A stretch of 64,000 nt of DNA from Alphaproteobacteria bacterium (GTDB lineage: Bacteria; Pseudomonadota; Alphaproteobacteria; CACIAM-22H2): assembly GCA_017308135.1 (NCBI GenBank), contig JAFKFM010000009.1, forward strand, positions 620,001-684,000, in the 5' to 3' direction. Made by a program: the position numbers and the translations under genes. This document shows positions 25,928 through 35,013 of this stretch, one piece after another. Within the stretch, counting starts at the first letter, position 1. The number at the start of each line of letters is the position of its first letter. The notes under the pieces are model-generated. The model was not told the origin of the DNA. It saw nothing but the letters and a program-made list of their open reading frames with translations, and made no database searches.

Positions 25928-27037
25928 TTGGATTCCCTCTCCCAACTCGTTCTCGGCGCCTCGGTCGGTTATGCGGTCGCGGGCAAGCGCCTGGGCCGTG
26001 TGGCGATCGCCGCCGGCGCCCTGGCCGGCACGATCCCCGATCTGGACAGTTTCTTTCCCGTCGCCGACGAGTTCCAATCCTGGGTCCGCCATCGCGGCGT
26101 CAGCCATTCCTTCCTGTTCGCCGCCTTTGCCGGGCCCGCCTTGGGCTGGGCCGCGTGGCGCTGGTGCCGCCAGAACAAGCCCTTCACCCCGGCGGGCGAG
26201 GAAGACGCGATCTGGGCCTGGATCGGCTTGTTCACGCTGGGCATCGGCACGCATCCCCTGCTCGACTGGTTCACGATCTACGGCACGCAGTTGCTCGCCC
26301 CCTTCAGCGACACGCGGTTCTTCGTCTCGGGTCTCGGCATCATCGATCCCGGTTACACCGTGCCATTGCTGATCGGCATGATCGCGGCGTTGATCGCACC
26401 GCGCGCGGTCGCGGCGCGCGTGCTGATCCTTGCGGGCTTGGCCCTCAGCACCGTCTATCTGTTCTACGGGCTCGCGCAGAACAAAGCCGTCGAAACGATG
26501 GCGCGCAACCAATTGCGCGCCGAGAACGTCGTCGCCGCCGATCTGCGCGTCTACACCACGATCTTCCAGCCTTGGCTGCGGCGCATCGTGGTCGACGATC
26601 CCGACGGGGCGCGCGTGGGATTCGCCTCGCCCTTGCAGAAAGGCGCCATCGCCTGGGCGTGCTTCAAGCGGATCGACGATCCCGCGATCGCGCCGGTGCT
26701 CGCAACACGCGAAGGCAAAATCCTCGCGTGGTTTTCGGACGGCATGCTCTGGCCGAGCGTCGAACCGCAAACGGATGGCGGCAAGATCGTGCGGATCACC
26801 GACCGGCGCTATGGCGTGCCGGGCGACACGATCAATGGCTGGTGGGGTTTGGAAGCGCGAGTCGACGCAAGCAACCGCGTCGTCGGCACGATCGAGCGCA
26901 TCCAGCTTCCACGCGATACGTCGCGGGTAAACGAGTTGTTCGTCGCCGGGATCGGCAAGCCGACCGAGATTTTCCCGCAAGCCCGCAATGCCGCCGATGC
27001 GGCGCAAAACTGCGCCGTCGGTCGACTCAATAAATAG
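25928..27037 (+). CDS. YdjM/LexA-regulated-type membrane-bound metal-dependent hydrolase
   Basis: Integral membrane protein of 369 residues in the YdjM (DUF457) metal-dependent hydrolase family. The TTG at 25928 gives the family N-terminus MDSLSQLVLGASVGYAV; upstream codons in the same frame look non-coding. Conserved metal-site candidates are PDLDSFF, HRGVSHS and GTHPLLDWFTIYG. About six membrane segments lie in the first 200 residues, and the C-terminal 170 residues are soluble. The substrate is unknown; lipid-like substrates have been suggested for the family. Confidence 0.87.
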   Translation: MDSLSQLVLGASVGYAVAGKRLGRVAIAAGALAGTIPDLDSFFPVADEFQSWVRHRGVSHSFLFAAFAGPALGWAAWRWCRQNKPFTPAGEEDAIWAWIGLFTLGIGTHPLLDWFTIYGTQLLAPFSDTRFFVSGLGIIDPGYTVPLLIGMIAALIAPRAVAARVLILAGLALSTVYLFYGLAQNKAVETMARNQLRAENVVAADLRVYTTIFQPWLRRIVVDDPDGARVGFASPLQKGAIAWACFKRIDDPAIAPVLATREGKILAWFSDGMLWPSVEPQTDGGKIVRITDRRYGVPGDTINGWWGLEARVDASNRVVGTIERIQLPRDTSRVNELFVAGIGKPTEIFPQARNAADAAQNCAVGRLNK

Positions 27038-27059
27038 AAGTTCTTATTTTCGTGCACCG

Positions 27060-27090
27060 CCTAGACTACTAGGTCAAGACGGGATACTAT
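27060..27090 (+). promoter_or_regulatory. Candidate promoter and dyad for the papain-like protease gene
   Basis: TAGACT at 27062-27067 and TACTAT at 27085-27090 are 17 bases apart. A perfect dyad CCTAG-ACTA-CTAGG at 27060-27073 covers the -35. The stretch is markedly AT-rich and continues into an AT-only segment before an AGAGG ribosome-binding site. Confidence 0.45.
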
Positions 27091-27123
27091 CTATAAAATA
27101 AATTATTTATAAGAGGCGCAAAC

Positions 27124-27783
27124 ATGGCTTTGTCCCGTCGCGCGTTGATCGCCTCGTTGCCTAGCATTGCGATCGCGACCAGCGCAAAAGCTTATGAAAA
27201 CTGCTATCCGCAGTTCGTACAAGGCATTGGACCGACAACTATCTGCGATGTCGGAATCGATTTGGGCAAGCTCGCAGAAGCGGAAGACCCTCAATTTGCA
27301 TCCCAATGGTGCTGGGCGGCTTCGGTTTCGAATATCTTCGATTTATATGGGTTCGAAGTCAGCCAGGCGACAATCGTACAAACAGTCTACGGCCAGCTCG
27401 TTAACTTGCCCGCTTTCGATACGACAACGATCTCTCGTCTTCTCTCGCGGGACTGGAACGACGAAAGTGGGAAATCATTTCGCTGTCGTATCAGAGGAAT
27501 ATTCGACGCATATTCCGGCGCATCGACGCTCGACAATCGCCGAATCATCAGCGCACTTCGAAGTGAACGTCCATTGCTGTTTTGCAATAGATCTCATGCA
27601 ATGGTGTTGACGGCCATGACATACACGCAGACCCCGATGGGACCATTTGTGCTCAACGTTGGATTTTTCGATCCATGGCCGGGGAGAGGCCTTCGAGGCC
27701 CCGACCATCCCTTAGAAGCGCACCCGGTCCATTCGGGCGGGCATATGACGTATCTTGCTTTACCGGAAATTACACCCCTCTAA
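27124..27783 (+). CDS. Papain-like cysteine protease, C39/C70 (AvrRpt2-type) fold, exported
   Basis: Predicted secreted or periplasmic cysteine protease of 219 residues. An N-terminal signal with an early RR pair ends near SAKA/Y at residue 23. The likely triad is Cys63 in QWCWAASVS, His158 in RSHAMVLTA and Asp183 in GFFDPWPGRG, the order and spacing of papain-like C39_2/C70 enzymes. Base composition and codon use are clearly less GC-rich than all neighbours, which suggests recent transfer. No immunity or secretion gene is adjacent. The target could be a host or competitor protein, but nothing in the sequence shows it. Confidence 0.8.
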   Translation: MALSRRALIASLPSIAIATSAKAYENCYPQFVQGIGPTTICDVGIDLGKLAEAEDPQFASQWCWAASVSNIFDLYGFEVSQATIVQTVYGQLVNLPAFDTTTISRLLSRDWNDESGKSFRCRIRGIFDAYSGASTLDNRRIISALRSERPLLFCNRSHAMVLTAMTYTQTPMGPFVLNVGFFDPWPGRGLRGPDHPLEAHPVHSGGHMTYLALPEITPL

Positions 27784-27854
27784 TCTTTTGTGACGATCCA
27801 TTTTCACTCATGCAGCGCAAAGCTGCGCTTCGCAGCGTCCATAAACGTGGGCAG

Positions 27855-28268
27855 CTAGAACGCGAAACAGACCGCGCGTTCGGCGCGCAACACCGAGTCT
27901 TGCGCGAAGCGCCGCTTATAGTCGGCGATGACGCGCTCGACTTTCGGGGCGGCTTGGCGCGCATCGGGCACGATCACGCTGACCATAGCGCTGCGTTCCG
28001 AAATCGTACGGCTCTGGCGCGTCGAGAACCACGTCCCGCTGGCGTCGAAGGTGGTCGAGCCATCCGGGAATTCGCGGATTAGAACCTGATCGACGAACTC
28101 GCGCCATTGCGCGTCGGTTACTTCGCGCCCGCCCGGAACGCCGCGCCCGAAATAGAGATCGATCGCCGAGCCCGACGAAAGGCCCGGCGGGCAGGACGGC
28201 GCGTTCGCGCAAGCCGCCAGAAAAAGGGCGGCGAGCGGAACGACGATCCGCAGCGCCGCCCGTTTCAT
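27855..28268 (-). CDS. DUF3574 lipoprotein
   Basis: Small lipoprotein of 137 residues. The signal peptide ends in the lipobox FLAAC, giving a lipidated Cys at about residue 20. The DUF3574 core follows: IDLYFGRGVPGGREVTDAQW, FPDGSTTFDASGTW and SERSAMVSVIVPD. The function is unknown. ATG at 28268 is chosen because it gives the signal peptide. It lies five bases downstream of the SDR gene on the same strand and may be co-transcribed with it. Confidence 0.85.
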   Translation of the reverse strand: MKRAALRIVVPLAALFLAACANAPSCPPGLSSGSAIDLYFGRGVPGGREVTDAQWREFVDQVLIREFPDGSTTFDASGTWFSTRQSRTISERSAMVSVIVPDARQAAPKVERVIADYKRRFAQDSVLRAERAVCFAF

Positions 28269-28273
28269 CGCGC

Positions 28274-29032
28274 TTAGCCGCGGCCCACGAAGGGCATCTT
28301 CGTGGCCATGACGTTCATGAACAGGATATTCGCGTCGAGCGGCAGCGAGGCCATATGCACGATCGAGTTGGCGACGTTGCTTACGTCCATGCGCGGCTCG
28401 TGCATCATCGTGCCGTTGGCTTGCGGCACGCCCGGCCCTTCGACCATGCGCGTGGTCATTTCCGTCGCCGCGTTGCCGATATCGATCTGACCGCAAGCGA
28501 TGTCGTAGCGCCGCCCGTCGAGCGCGATCGACCGCGTGAGGCCCGAGATCGCGTGTTTCGTCGCCGTATAAGGGGCCGAATGGGGGCGCGGCGCGTAGGC
28601 GGAGATCGAACCGTTATTGACGATGCGCCCGCCGCGCGGGTCTTGCGCCTTCATGATGCGGATCGCCGATTGGGCGCACAGGAACGAGCCGGTCAAATTC
28701 GCGTCGACCACGGTCTTCCATTGTTCGAACGTCAGATCTTCCATCGGAATGGCGGGGGCGCCCGTGCCGGCATTGTTGAACAGGAAATCCAGACGGCCCC
28801 ATTTCGCTTTCACCGCACCGAACGCGGCTTCGACCTGGGCGGGATTGCCGACATCGGCGGCCAAAGCGATGGCCTCGCCGCCCGCCGCCTTGATTTCGGC
28901 GACCGCGGCTTCGAGCTTGTCGGCGCGGCGCGCGAGCAACCCGACCTTGTAGCCCGCTTTGGCGAGCGCGATAGCGCTGGCTTTGCCGATTCCGCTGGAA
29001 GCACCGGTGACGATCGCGACTTTCACGGCCAT
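28274..29032 (-). CDS. Short-chain dehydrogenase/reductase
   Basis: Classical SDR of 252 residues. The cofactor motif is [12 protein letters not shown] at residues 9-20, the NNAG block is intact, and the catalytic Ser-Tyr-Lys are in [20 protein letters not shown]. Arg-Arg after beta-2 ([10 protein letters not shown]) suggests NADP(H) preference. The substrate cannot be named. It precedes the DUF3574 lipoprotein gene by five bases on the same strand. Confidence 0.9.
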   Translation of the reverse strand: MAVKVAIVTGASSGIGKASAIALAKAGYKVGLLARRADKLEAAVAEIKAAGGEAIALAADVGNPAQVEAAFGAVKAKWGRLDFLFNNAGTGAPAIPMEDLTFEQWKTVVDANLTGSFLCAQSAIRIMKAQDPRGGRIVNNGSISAYAPRPHSAPYTATKHAISGLTRSIALDGRRYDIACGQIDIGNAATEMTTRMVEGPGVPQANGTMMHEPRMDVSNVANSIVHMASLPLDANILFMNVMATKMPFVGRG

Positions 29033-29102
29033 GGAGGTTTCCTCTTGTCTTTATTTGGTTCGCGGAAGATTTGTCCCGCAACCGCCGCGCGCTTGCAAGC
29101 GA

Positions 29103-30260
29103 TTACACCGCGAGTTTGGGCGCCCAGGCCGCGAGGCGTTCCACGGCGGCGTCAAGCGTTTCGTATTTCTTGGCGAAGCAGAAGCGGATCGCCGAACGCA
29201 TGCCGCCATCGGCGTAGAAGGCCGAGACCGGAATCGCCGCGACGCGCGCTTCCTTCACCAAGCGGCGGCAGAATTCCTGATCGTCCGTCAGGCCCAGCGG
29301 CGCCAAATCGACATTGATGAAATAGGTGCCTTCGCACGCGAGCGTCTTGAACCCCGCCCCCGCCAAACCCCTCGCCAGATGGTCGCGACTGGCCTGAAGA
29401 TCGGCACGCATCGCGTCGAAATGCGCGGCGTCCTTCCCCAGGCCATAGGCGACGGCCGATTGCAGATTGGGCGGCGTGGTGAAGGTCAGGAATTGATGCG
29501 CCTTCATCAGCACCTTCAAAATGTCGGGCGCCGCGACGCTGAACCCGACTTTCCAGCCGGTCAGCGAGAAGATTTTCCCGGCCGAGCCGATCTTGACGCT
29601 GCGGTTACGCAAGCCCGGGATCGCAAGCACGGACGTATGTTTGCGGCCGTCGAAGACGACATGCTCCCACACCTCGTCGGCCACGACGATCGCGTTGGTG
29701 CCCTCGATCGCCTTGGCGATCAGTTCCAATTCCGCCGTGCCGTAGACGGTCGCCGACGGGTTCAATGGATTGTTGAACAGCACGACACGCGTTTTCGGCC
29801 CGATCGCGGCGGCGAGATCGGCGGCGGTGAAGCGCCATTCGGGCGGGGCGAGCTTGACGAATTTCGGCACCCCGCCCGCGCGCAACACTAGCGGCAGGTA
29901 GGCGTCGTAATACGGTTCGAACAGCACGACCTCGTCGCCCGGCGTAATCAACGCCATCAAGGCGCCTGCGATCGCTTCGGTCGCCCCCGACGTCACCATC
30001 ACTTCGGCCAGCGGATCGATGTCGAGGCCCTGATGCGCCTTGTAATGCGCCGCGACCGCTTGGCGCAGCTCAGGCATACCGGGCATCGGCGGATACTGGT
30101 TCCAGCCGTCGATCACCGCCTCGGCGGCTTTGCGGCGCACGTCCTCGGGGCCCGGATCGTCGGGGAATCCCTGGCCGAGATTGACCGCGTCATGCGCGCG
30201 CGCGAGGGCGGACATCTCCTCGAAAATCGTGGTCGGCAATCCGGCGAAAATCGGGTTCAT
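29103..30260 (-). CDS. Class I/II pyridoxal-phosphate aminotransferase (YbdL/KAT-like)
   Basis: PLP enzyme of 385 residues. The family start NLGQGFPDDPGPEDV, the Asn/Pro block NNPLNPSATVY, the Asp in VVADEVWEH and the Schiff-base Lys in SAGKIFSLTGWKVG are all present, with the Arg in MRSAIRFCFAKK at the C-terminus. The pattern resembles methionine or kynurenine aminotransferases (YbdL/KAT group), which transfer amino groups from aromatic or sulphur amino acids. It is divergent from an amidohydrolase gene across a 114-base gap. Confidence 0.88.
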   Translation of the reverse strand: MNPIFAGLPTTIFEEMSALARAHDAVNLGQGFPDDPGPEDVRRKAAEAVIDGWNQYPPMPGMPELRQAVAAHYKAHQGLDIDPLAEVMVTSGATEAIAGALMALITPGDEVVLFEPYYDAYLPLVLRAGGVPKFVKLAPPEWRFTAADLAAAIGPKTRVVLFNNPLNPSATVYGTAELELIAKAIEGTNAIVVADEVWEHVVFDGRKHTSVLAIPGLRNRSVKIGSAGKIFSLTGWKVGFSVAAPDILKVLMKAHQFLTFTTPPNLQSAVAYGLGKDAAHFDAMRADLQASRDHLARGLAGAGFKTLACEGTYFINVDLAPLGLTDDQEFCRRLVKEARVAAIPVSAFYADGGMRSAIRFCFAKKYETLDAAVERLAAWAPKLAV

Positions 30261-30334
30261 GGCCCGGTGTTTCTATCCCGCGACGCTTTCGGGGTTCAAG
30301 GGCGCAAAACTCAGCCCGGCATGTAATTTGCCTC

Positions 30335-30349
30335 AATACCTGGCGTATT
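30335..30349. promoter_or_regulatory. Dyad between divergent aminotransferase and amidohydrolase genes
   Basis: AATAC-CTGGC-GTATT is a perfect 5-bp inverted repeat with a five-base spacer, 25 bases before the amidohydrolase start. Symmetry of the ATAC/GTAT type is common in LysR operators. No regulator gene is adjacent; two LysR genes lie elsewhere in the window. Confidence 0.35.
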
Positions 30350-30374
30350 TGGCTACGCACAAGGTGCCGCTCGA

Positions 30375-31898
30375 ATGATCCGTCCAATCCTGATCCGCAA
30401 CGCCGTCGTCGTTCCCGATGCGCATACCGCGCCGTTGCGCGGCGGCGATATTCTGGTGCGCGAGGGCCGGATCGCGGCGATCAGCAAGAACCTTTCCGTA
30501 TCGGCGGATGCGGAGATCATCGACGGCACGCGGCTGATCGCGATCCCCGGCTTCGTCAACGCGCATATGCATTCCAACGAAGCCTTCGAACAGGGCGCTT
30601 ACGACAATCTGCCGCTGGAGCCGTGGCTGACCATGTCGTATCCGCCCTTCGGCTTTCCCGAATTGTCCGAGCGCGCGCATTACTTGCGCGGCATGCTCTG
30701 CGCGCTGGAATCGATCCGCTCCGGCGTCACCACGTTGCAGGACGATCTGATCCATCCCTCGGCCACGCCCGAAGGCTTGGACGGCACGATCGCCGCCTAT
30801 CGCGATATCGGCCTTCGCGCGCGCGTGACGGTCAGCATGTGGAACGCGCCGATGGAATACGGCATCCCGTTCTACGACGAAATCGTGCCGGCGGAACTGC
30901 GCGCGCGCATTGCCGCATCGCCGCTGTCGAGCGACGAAGCGCTGCTCGCCCTGTTCGAACGGCATTACGCGAGATGGCACGGGCACGACGACGGGCGGCT
31001 TGGCCTTGCCTTAGGGCCTTGCGCGCCGCAGCGTTGCAGCCCCGAATTGCTGCAAACGTTGAACCGCATCGCGGCCGAACGCGATCTCGCGATGCATATG
31101 CATGTGCTGGAAACCAAGACCCAGGCGATCACCGGCCAAGTGCTGTTCGGTAAGACGCTGGTCCGGCATTTGGCCGATCTGGGCTTGCTGACCGAACGCC
31201 TGACGATGAACCATGCGATCTGGCTGACCGCGGACGATATCGCGCGCATGGGGGCCGCCGGCTGCTCGGTCACGCATAATCCGCTGAGCAATCTCAAACT
31301 CGGCAGCGGTGTGTGCCCGGTGCGTGCCTTGCGCCTCGCGGGCGTCAATGTCGCGGTCGCGACCGACGGCATGGCGACCAGCGACACCGCCGATCAGGTG
31401 GAGGCGTTGCGCCTCGCCGCCATGCTGCACAAGATCGAAAGCTTCGATACGTCGACCTGGCTCGGCGCGAAGGAATCCTTCGAAATGTCGACCGAGAGCG
31501 GTGCCAAATCCTGCCGCATCGGCGATATCGGGCGTCTCGCGCCCGGTATGCGCGCCGATATCGCGCTGCTCGACGCGGATCATCTCGGCTTCCAGCCGCT
31601 GCACGATCCGATCCGGCAGCTGTGCTTCTCGGTCAATTCCGAAGCGGTGCGCGACGTGCTGATCGACGGCGAATTCGTCATGCGCGACCGGCGCATGACC
31701 AAGATCGACGAGACCGCGATCCGCGCCGAAATCGCGGCGGAAGCCGAACGCTTCCGCGTCGAAGCCCTGCCGAAAATGGCCGAAGGTGCCGCAATCTTGC
31801 GGCCCTATATCGACGCGATCCACGCCCGCGCGACGGCACTGGCGTTGAATCCGGGGCACGACGTGTTGCGCGTCCCCCGGATCGGGAATTTCGGCTGA
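30375..31898 (+). CDS. Amidohydrolase, ATZ/TRZ or SsnA-like deaminase family
   Basis: Metal-dependent amidohydrolase of 507 residues. The HxH metal pair is in FVNAHMHSNEAF; later ligand candidates are HMHVLETKTQ, MNHAIWL and ATDGMATSD. A C-terminal composite-domain segment (RLAPGMRADIALLD, VLIDGEFVMRD) completes the fold. The family deaminates or dechlorinates nitrogen heterocycles and related amidines. A second, distinct member of the family is encoded at 33484-34959. Three bases separate its stop from the convergent alternative oxidase gene. Confidence 0.87.
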   Translation: MIRPILIRNAVVVPDAHTAPLRGGDILVREGRIAAISKNLSVSADAEIIDGTRLIAIPGFVNAHMHSNEAFEQGAYDNLPLEPWLTMSYPPFGFPELSERAHYLRGMLCALESIRSGVTTLQDDLIHPSATPEGLDGTIAAYRDIGLRARVTVSMWNAPMEYGIPFYDEIVPAELRARIAASPLSSDEALLALFERHYARWHGHDDGRLGLALGPCAPQRCSPELLQTLNRIAAERDLAMHMHVLETKTQAITGQVLFGKTLVRHLADLGLLTERLTMNHAIWLTADDIARMGAAGCSVTHNPLSNLKLGSGVCPVRALRLAGVNVAVATDGMATSDTADQVEALRLAAMLHKIESFDTSTWLGAKESFEMSTESGAKSCRIGDIGRLAPGMRADIALLDADHLGFQPLHDPIRQLCFSVNSEAVRDVLIDGEFVMRDRRMTKIDETAIRAEIAAEAERFRVEALPKMAEGAAILRPYIDAIHARATALALNPGHDVLRVPRIGNFG

Positions 31899-31901
31899 GG
31901 C

Positions 31902-32582
31902 TCAGCGCAGTTCGGCACGTTCCGGATACGGCGAATGGTCATTCGGATCGACGCTTTGCCCGCCCAACTCCGCCGCGAATCCGTGATTGACGTCGCGATG
32001 ATGCGCTTCGTCGGCGCGCACGATCAGCACCACGTCGCGCAAGGTCGCATCATCGGCCATCTTCCAATAACGCTTGGCGATCTCGGGAGCCGGCACGTTC
32101 GCGGACCGGCCTTCGTCGATCTCGCGCAGATAATGGGTGTAGGAGGTCACGGCCTCCTCCTCGAAATAGCCGACCAGGCGATGCGCGGTCTTCGGATGGA
32201 TCAGATAAAGCGCCGAGAAGCCGAGATAGAACACCCATTGCACCAGGATGACGACCAGACGCTCGAAGAAGGTCGGCTTGGCAATCGCGATGAAGGTCAT
32301 CAGATGCATACGCTCGTTCTCCGCCTCCTCCATCAGGATGCGGATCCAGCCCTTGTCGTCCTCCATCCGACGCAGACAGCGCAGATGGGTAAGCGTCGCG
32401 CCGACCATGCCGGGCACGGCGGCGACCGTTTCCAGCACGATCGCGCGATGGCCGTAGCGCTTGGCGAAGAACGTGTCGGCGCAAAAGCGCAGCAACTTGG
32501 TGACGGCAAGCGCGAAGCGATCCGAAAAGCCGCGCACGGGATGATGGCGCGCGGGATCGATGGCGGAGGCGACGGCGGTCAT
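31902..32582 (-). CDS. aox: Alternative oxidase (cyanide-insensitive quinol oxidase)
   Basis: Membrane-associated di-iron quinol oxidase of 226 residues that reduces oxygen to water without proton pumping. The six iron ligands can be placed: Glu51 (VLETVAAVPG), Glu90 and His93 (EEAENERMH), Glu142 (FEEEAVTSY), and Glu192 and His195 (RADEAHHRDVNH). Two short hydrophobic helices lie between them. Start ATG at 32582 has an AGGAGAAA site and overlaps the truncated-hemoglobin stop (ATGA). AOX resists cyanide and nitric oxide, so pairing with a hemoglobin suggests respiration under NO stress. Confidence 0.95.
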   Translation of the reverse strand: MTAVASAIDPARHHPVRGFSDRFALAVTKLLRFCADTFFAKRYGHRAIVLETVAAVPGMVGATLTHLRCLRRMEDDKGWIRILMEEAENERMHLMTFIAIAKPTFFERLVVILVQWVFYLGFSALYLIHPKTAHRLVGYFEEEAVTSYTHYLREIDEGRSANVPAPEIAKRYWKMADDATLRDVVLIVRADEAHHRDVNHGFAAELGGQSVDPNDHSPYPERAELR

Positions 32583-33007
32583 CGGGTTTCTCCTATGGGG
32601 GTGGAGACGGGGATCAGGGGGCGCAAGCCGGTGACGGGATCGCGGAACAACGCGAGGCTCATGCTTTCCGCGATGCGCGCGGCCTTGAAGCGGAATGCGG
32701 CGGCCGCTTGCGGCGCCATCGTCGCTTCGGTCGCTTCCCACCACAATTTCAGCCAGCGTTCGAGATGCGCGGGCGTGAGTTTGTCGCGCAGCTGGAAATG
32801 CGCGAACATCATGCCGCCCTTGTAGCGGCTGTTGCCGAACATCACGCCGCGCCAGAACTCGCCCAGCTTGTCGAAATGCGCCGGCCAATCCTCGACCGCC
32901 GCGTCGAACACGGGGCCGAGCAATTCGTCCCGGCGCGCTTTGCCGTAAAAATTTTCGACCAGCGTCTTGATCGATTCGTCGCTGATCAGCGTTTCGAGAT
33001 TTTCCAT
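32579..33007 (-). CDS. Group III truncated hemoglobin
   Basis: Small 2/2 hemoglobin of 142 residues. The group III pattern is visible as LVENFYGKARRDELLGPVF, then FWRGVMFGNSRYKG, the proximal-His region MMFAHFQLRDKL (His70 by analogy with other truncated globins) and HLERWLKLWWEAT. These proteins bind oxygen or NO; group III members are linked to NO or low-oxygen responses. It sits nine bases after the gamma-glutamylcyclotransferase gene and overlaps the alternative oxidase gene, so all are probably one transcript. Confidence 0.93.
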   Translation of the reverse strand: MENLETLISDESIKTLVENFYGKARRDELLGPVFDAAVEDWPAHFDKLGEFWRGVMFGNSRYKGGMMFAHFQLRDKLTPAHLERWLKLWWEATEATMAPQAAAAFRFKAARIAESMSLALFRDPVTGLRPLIPVSTPIGETR

Positions 33008-33016
33008 GCCGCCATC

Positions 33017-33487
33017 CTAACGTTGCGCATCGGCGACGGATATGGATTCGAGGGCGGCGAAATACGATGGCGGCAATAGGTCGCGCCCGGCGAGCAAATG
33101 CGCGAGATAGCTGGAATGCGGTTTCAGTCCCGCGACAGGCGGGGCGAGCGCCACGTAAGTGATTGCTTCGACCGGACCTTGTGCCGCGATCACGGTAACG
33201 GTACGGCGCGCGTAATGCATATCCGCAACGCCTTCATGGATATCGAGCACCTCGAGCCCGCCTTCGCCCAGCTCGTTCAACGTGCCGTGTACGATACCCT
33301 TACGATCCGGGCGGATATTCGCGACACCCGCGCCGTCGTATTTCGCCCAGGGCTTGTCGAACGCCAAGCGCCAGCCGTCGAGCCGTGCGGCGATACGGCT
33401 GCCCCAGCGAATGCCCTTCTCCGCCATGCGGGCTTCGAACAACCGCGCGGGGTCCATGTTGGACCCGTAGGCGAAATAGAGAATCAC
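33017..33487 (-). CDS. Gamma-glutamylcyclotransferase-like protein
   Basis: Small cytoplasmic protein of 156 residues with the GGCT fold. The N-terminal substrate loop YFAYGSNMDPARL and the putative catalytic Glu in VLDIHEGVADMHY are present. The GTG at 33487 overlaps the amidohydrolase stop (GTGA) and puts the YGSN motif at the usual residue 7-10. Family members release 5-oxoproline from gamma-glutamyl peptides. Its coupling to an amidohydrolase and a globin/oxidase pair is unusual. Confidence 0.88.
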   Translation of the reverse strand: MILYFAYGSNMDPARLFEARMAEKGIRWGSRIAARLDGWRLAFDKPWAKYDGAGVANIRPDRKGIVHGTLNELGEGGLEVLDIHEGVADMHYARRTVTVIAAQGPVEAITYVALAPPVAGLKPHSSYLAHLLAGRDLLPPSYFAALESISVADAQR

Positions 33488-34959
33488 GCTTTCGCCGCCG
33501 CCGCGATCGGCGCCTGATGCGGGCCCAAATAGGCCGCGCGGTCGTAGCGATCTTCCCAGAAGCTTTCCGGCGTTTCGGTCAAGGCGCGAAGCCCCGTGCG
33601 ATCGAGCATCGCTTGCGCTTCGCGTTTCGCCGCCGCGACGATTGCCTTCTCGTCGACGCGCGTCAGCTTGCGGCCTTCCATCACGATCTCGCCATCGACG
33701 ACGACCGTATCGACATCCTGCCCCGTCGCCGCGTAATGCAGCTGGAATAGCGGCATCGTCGCGGGCGCCAAATGCGGCTTGTCCATGTCGACCAGAATGA
33801 AATCGGCGCGCTTGCCGATTTCCAGCGTGCCGCGATCGGCAAGGCCGAAAAACGCGGCCGGATCGCTGGTCGTCATATGCAATAGGCGGCCGGGCGGCAG
33901 CACATGCGGATCGCGGCGCATCGCGCGATGATACTGCCCGCCCATGCGCATCACGCGGAACATATCCGCCCCGCAATCGGGTGCGAGCCCGTCCGAACAC
34001 ATGATGACGCGCCCGCCCGCTTCCAGAATGTCGGGCACCGGGCAGCGGCCCCAAACGGCACTGCCCGACAACGGATTATTGGCGACCGTCGCGCCCGTCT
34101 CGGCGACGAGGCGCACTTCCGCCGGCGTGATGTCCAGCGCATGCGACAGCAGCGTGCGCGCATCGACGATGCCGAGTTCGCGCACGGCGAATTCCACCGT
34201 GCCGCCGCGCTGGCCGTCCATCATCAGCACGGCGTCGTGATCCTTCGCCAGACGCTTCATCCGCCGCGCGACATCGCAGAGTTCGGCGAAGTGAGGGCCG
34301 CGATGGATTTCGGGATTGACCGTCGGGGTGGTCAGCGCCACGCCGATGCGCGACGACGGCAACTCGCGCAGCAAGCGCCGGCACGTCTCGTGCTGCGTTT
34401 CGAAATCGACTTGGAATTCTTCGCGCACGCCGTTCACGTAGCGCGCATAGGTTTTGGGATAAGGCGGGCGCGTGGGCCCGATGCCCAAAATCAACCGCCC
34501 GCCAGCCTCGCCGTACGCCGCCGTATAAGCGGTCGGCACATCGACGCCGTCGGAGCGGTTGTTCTCGTCCCCGCCGCCCAGATACGCGACGGCCGTGGTC
34601 ACACCCGCCTTCAAGCGTTCGATCGACGACAGCCGCGCTTCGGCCGCCCAGAATTCGGGCGTGGCGCCGAGCATATAGATGTCGCGGCACGCCTGACGCC
34701 AGACCGGGAAATCGTCGCCGCCCAGCGTCCGCACCAGGCCGTGACCCGCATGCGAATGCCCGTCGACGAAGCCCGGCATCAGCACGAAATTCCCGCCGCC
34801 GATGCGCCGCTTCGGGTTGGGGAAGTGCCGCTCGATTTCCGCGCGCGGACCCAAAGCGACGATGGCGCCGTTGTCGACGGCAAGCGCACCGTCCTCGATC
34901 GTGCGATGCGCGGCATCCATCGTGACGAGCAGACGGGCGGTAACAAGAAGATCGGTCAT
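33484..34959 (-). CDS. Amidohydrolase, cytosine/guanine-deaminase-like family
   Basis: Metal-dependent hydrolase of 491 residues. Metal ligands are suggested by FVDGHSHAGHGL, LLSHALDITPAEV and MCSDGLAPDCGAD, and the C-terminal composite domain reads TLEIGKRADFILVD. It belongs to the same broad superfamily as the amidohydrolase at 30375-31898 but the sequences differ considerably. It precedes and overlaps the GGCT gene and follows the LysR gene by 54 bases on the same strand, so LysR-amidohydrolase-GGCT-globin-AOX may be one regulated unit. Confidence 0.87.
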   Translation of the reverse strand: MTDLLVTARLLVTMDAAHRTIEDGALAVDNGAIVALGPRAEIERHFPNPKRRIGGGNFVLMPGFVDGHSHAGHGLVRTLGGDDFPVWRQACRDIYMLGATPEFWAAEARLSSIERLKAGVTTAVAYLGGGDENNRSDGVDVPTAYTAAYGEAGGRLILGIGPTRPPYPKTYARYVNGVREEFQVDFETQHETCRRLLRELPSSRIGVALTTPTVNPEIHRGPHFAELCDVARRMKRLAKDHDAVLMMDGQRGGTVEFAVRELGIVDARTLLSHALDITPAEVRLVAETGATVANNPLSGSAVWGRCPVPDILEAGGRVIMCSDGLAPDCGADMFRVMRMGGQYHRAMRRDPHVLPPGRLLHMTTSDPAAFFGLADRGTLEIGKRADFILVDMDKPHLAPATMPLFQLHYAATGQDVDTVVVDGEIVMEGRKLTRVDEKAIVAAAKREAQAMLDRTGLRALTETPESFWEDRYDRAAYLGPHQAPIAAAAKA

Positions 34960-35013
34960 TTGGCGGCTCCCGGCGATACGCTGACATCCTAAAGGCTGGC
35001 AAGGCGCATGCCA

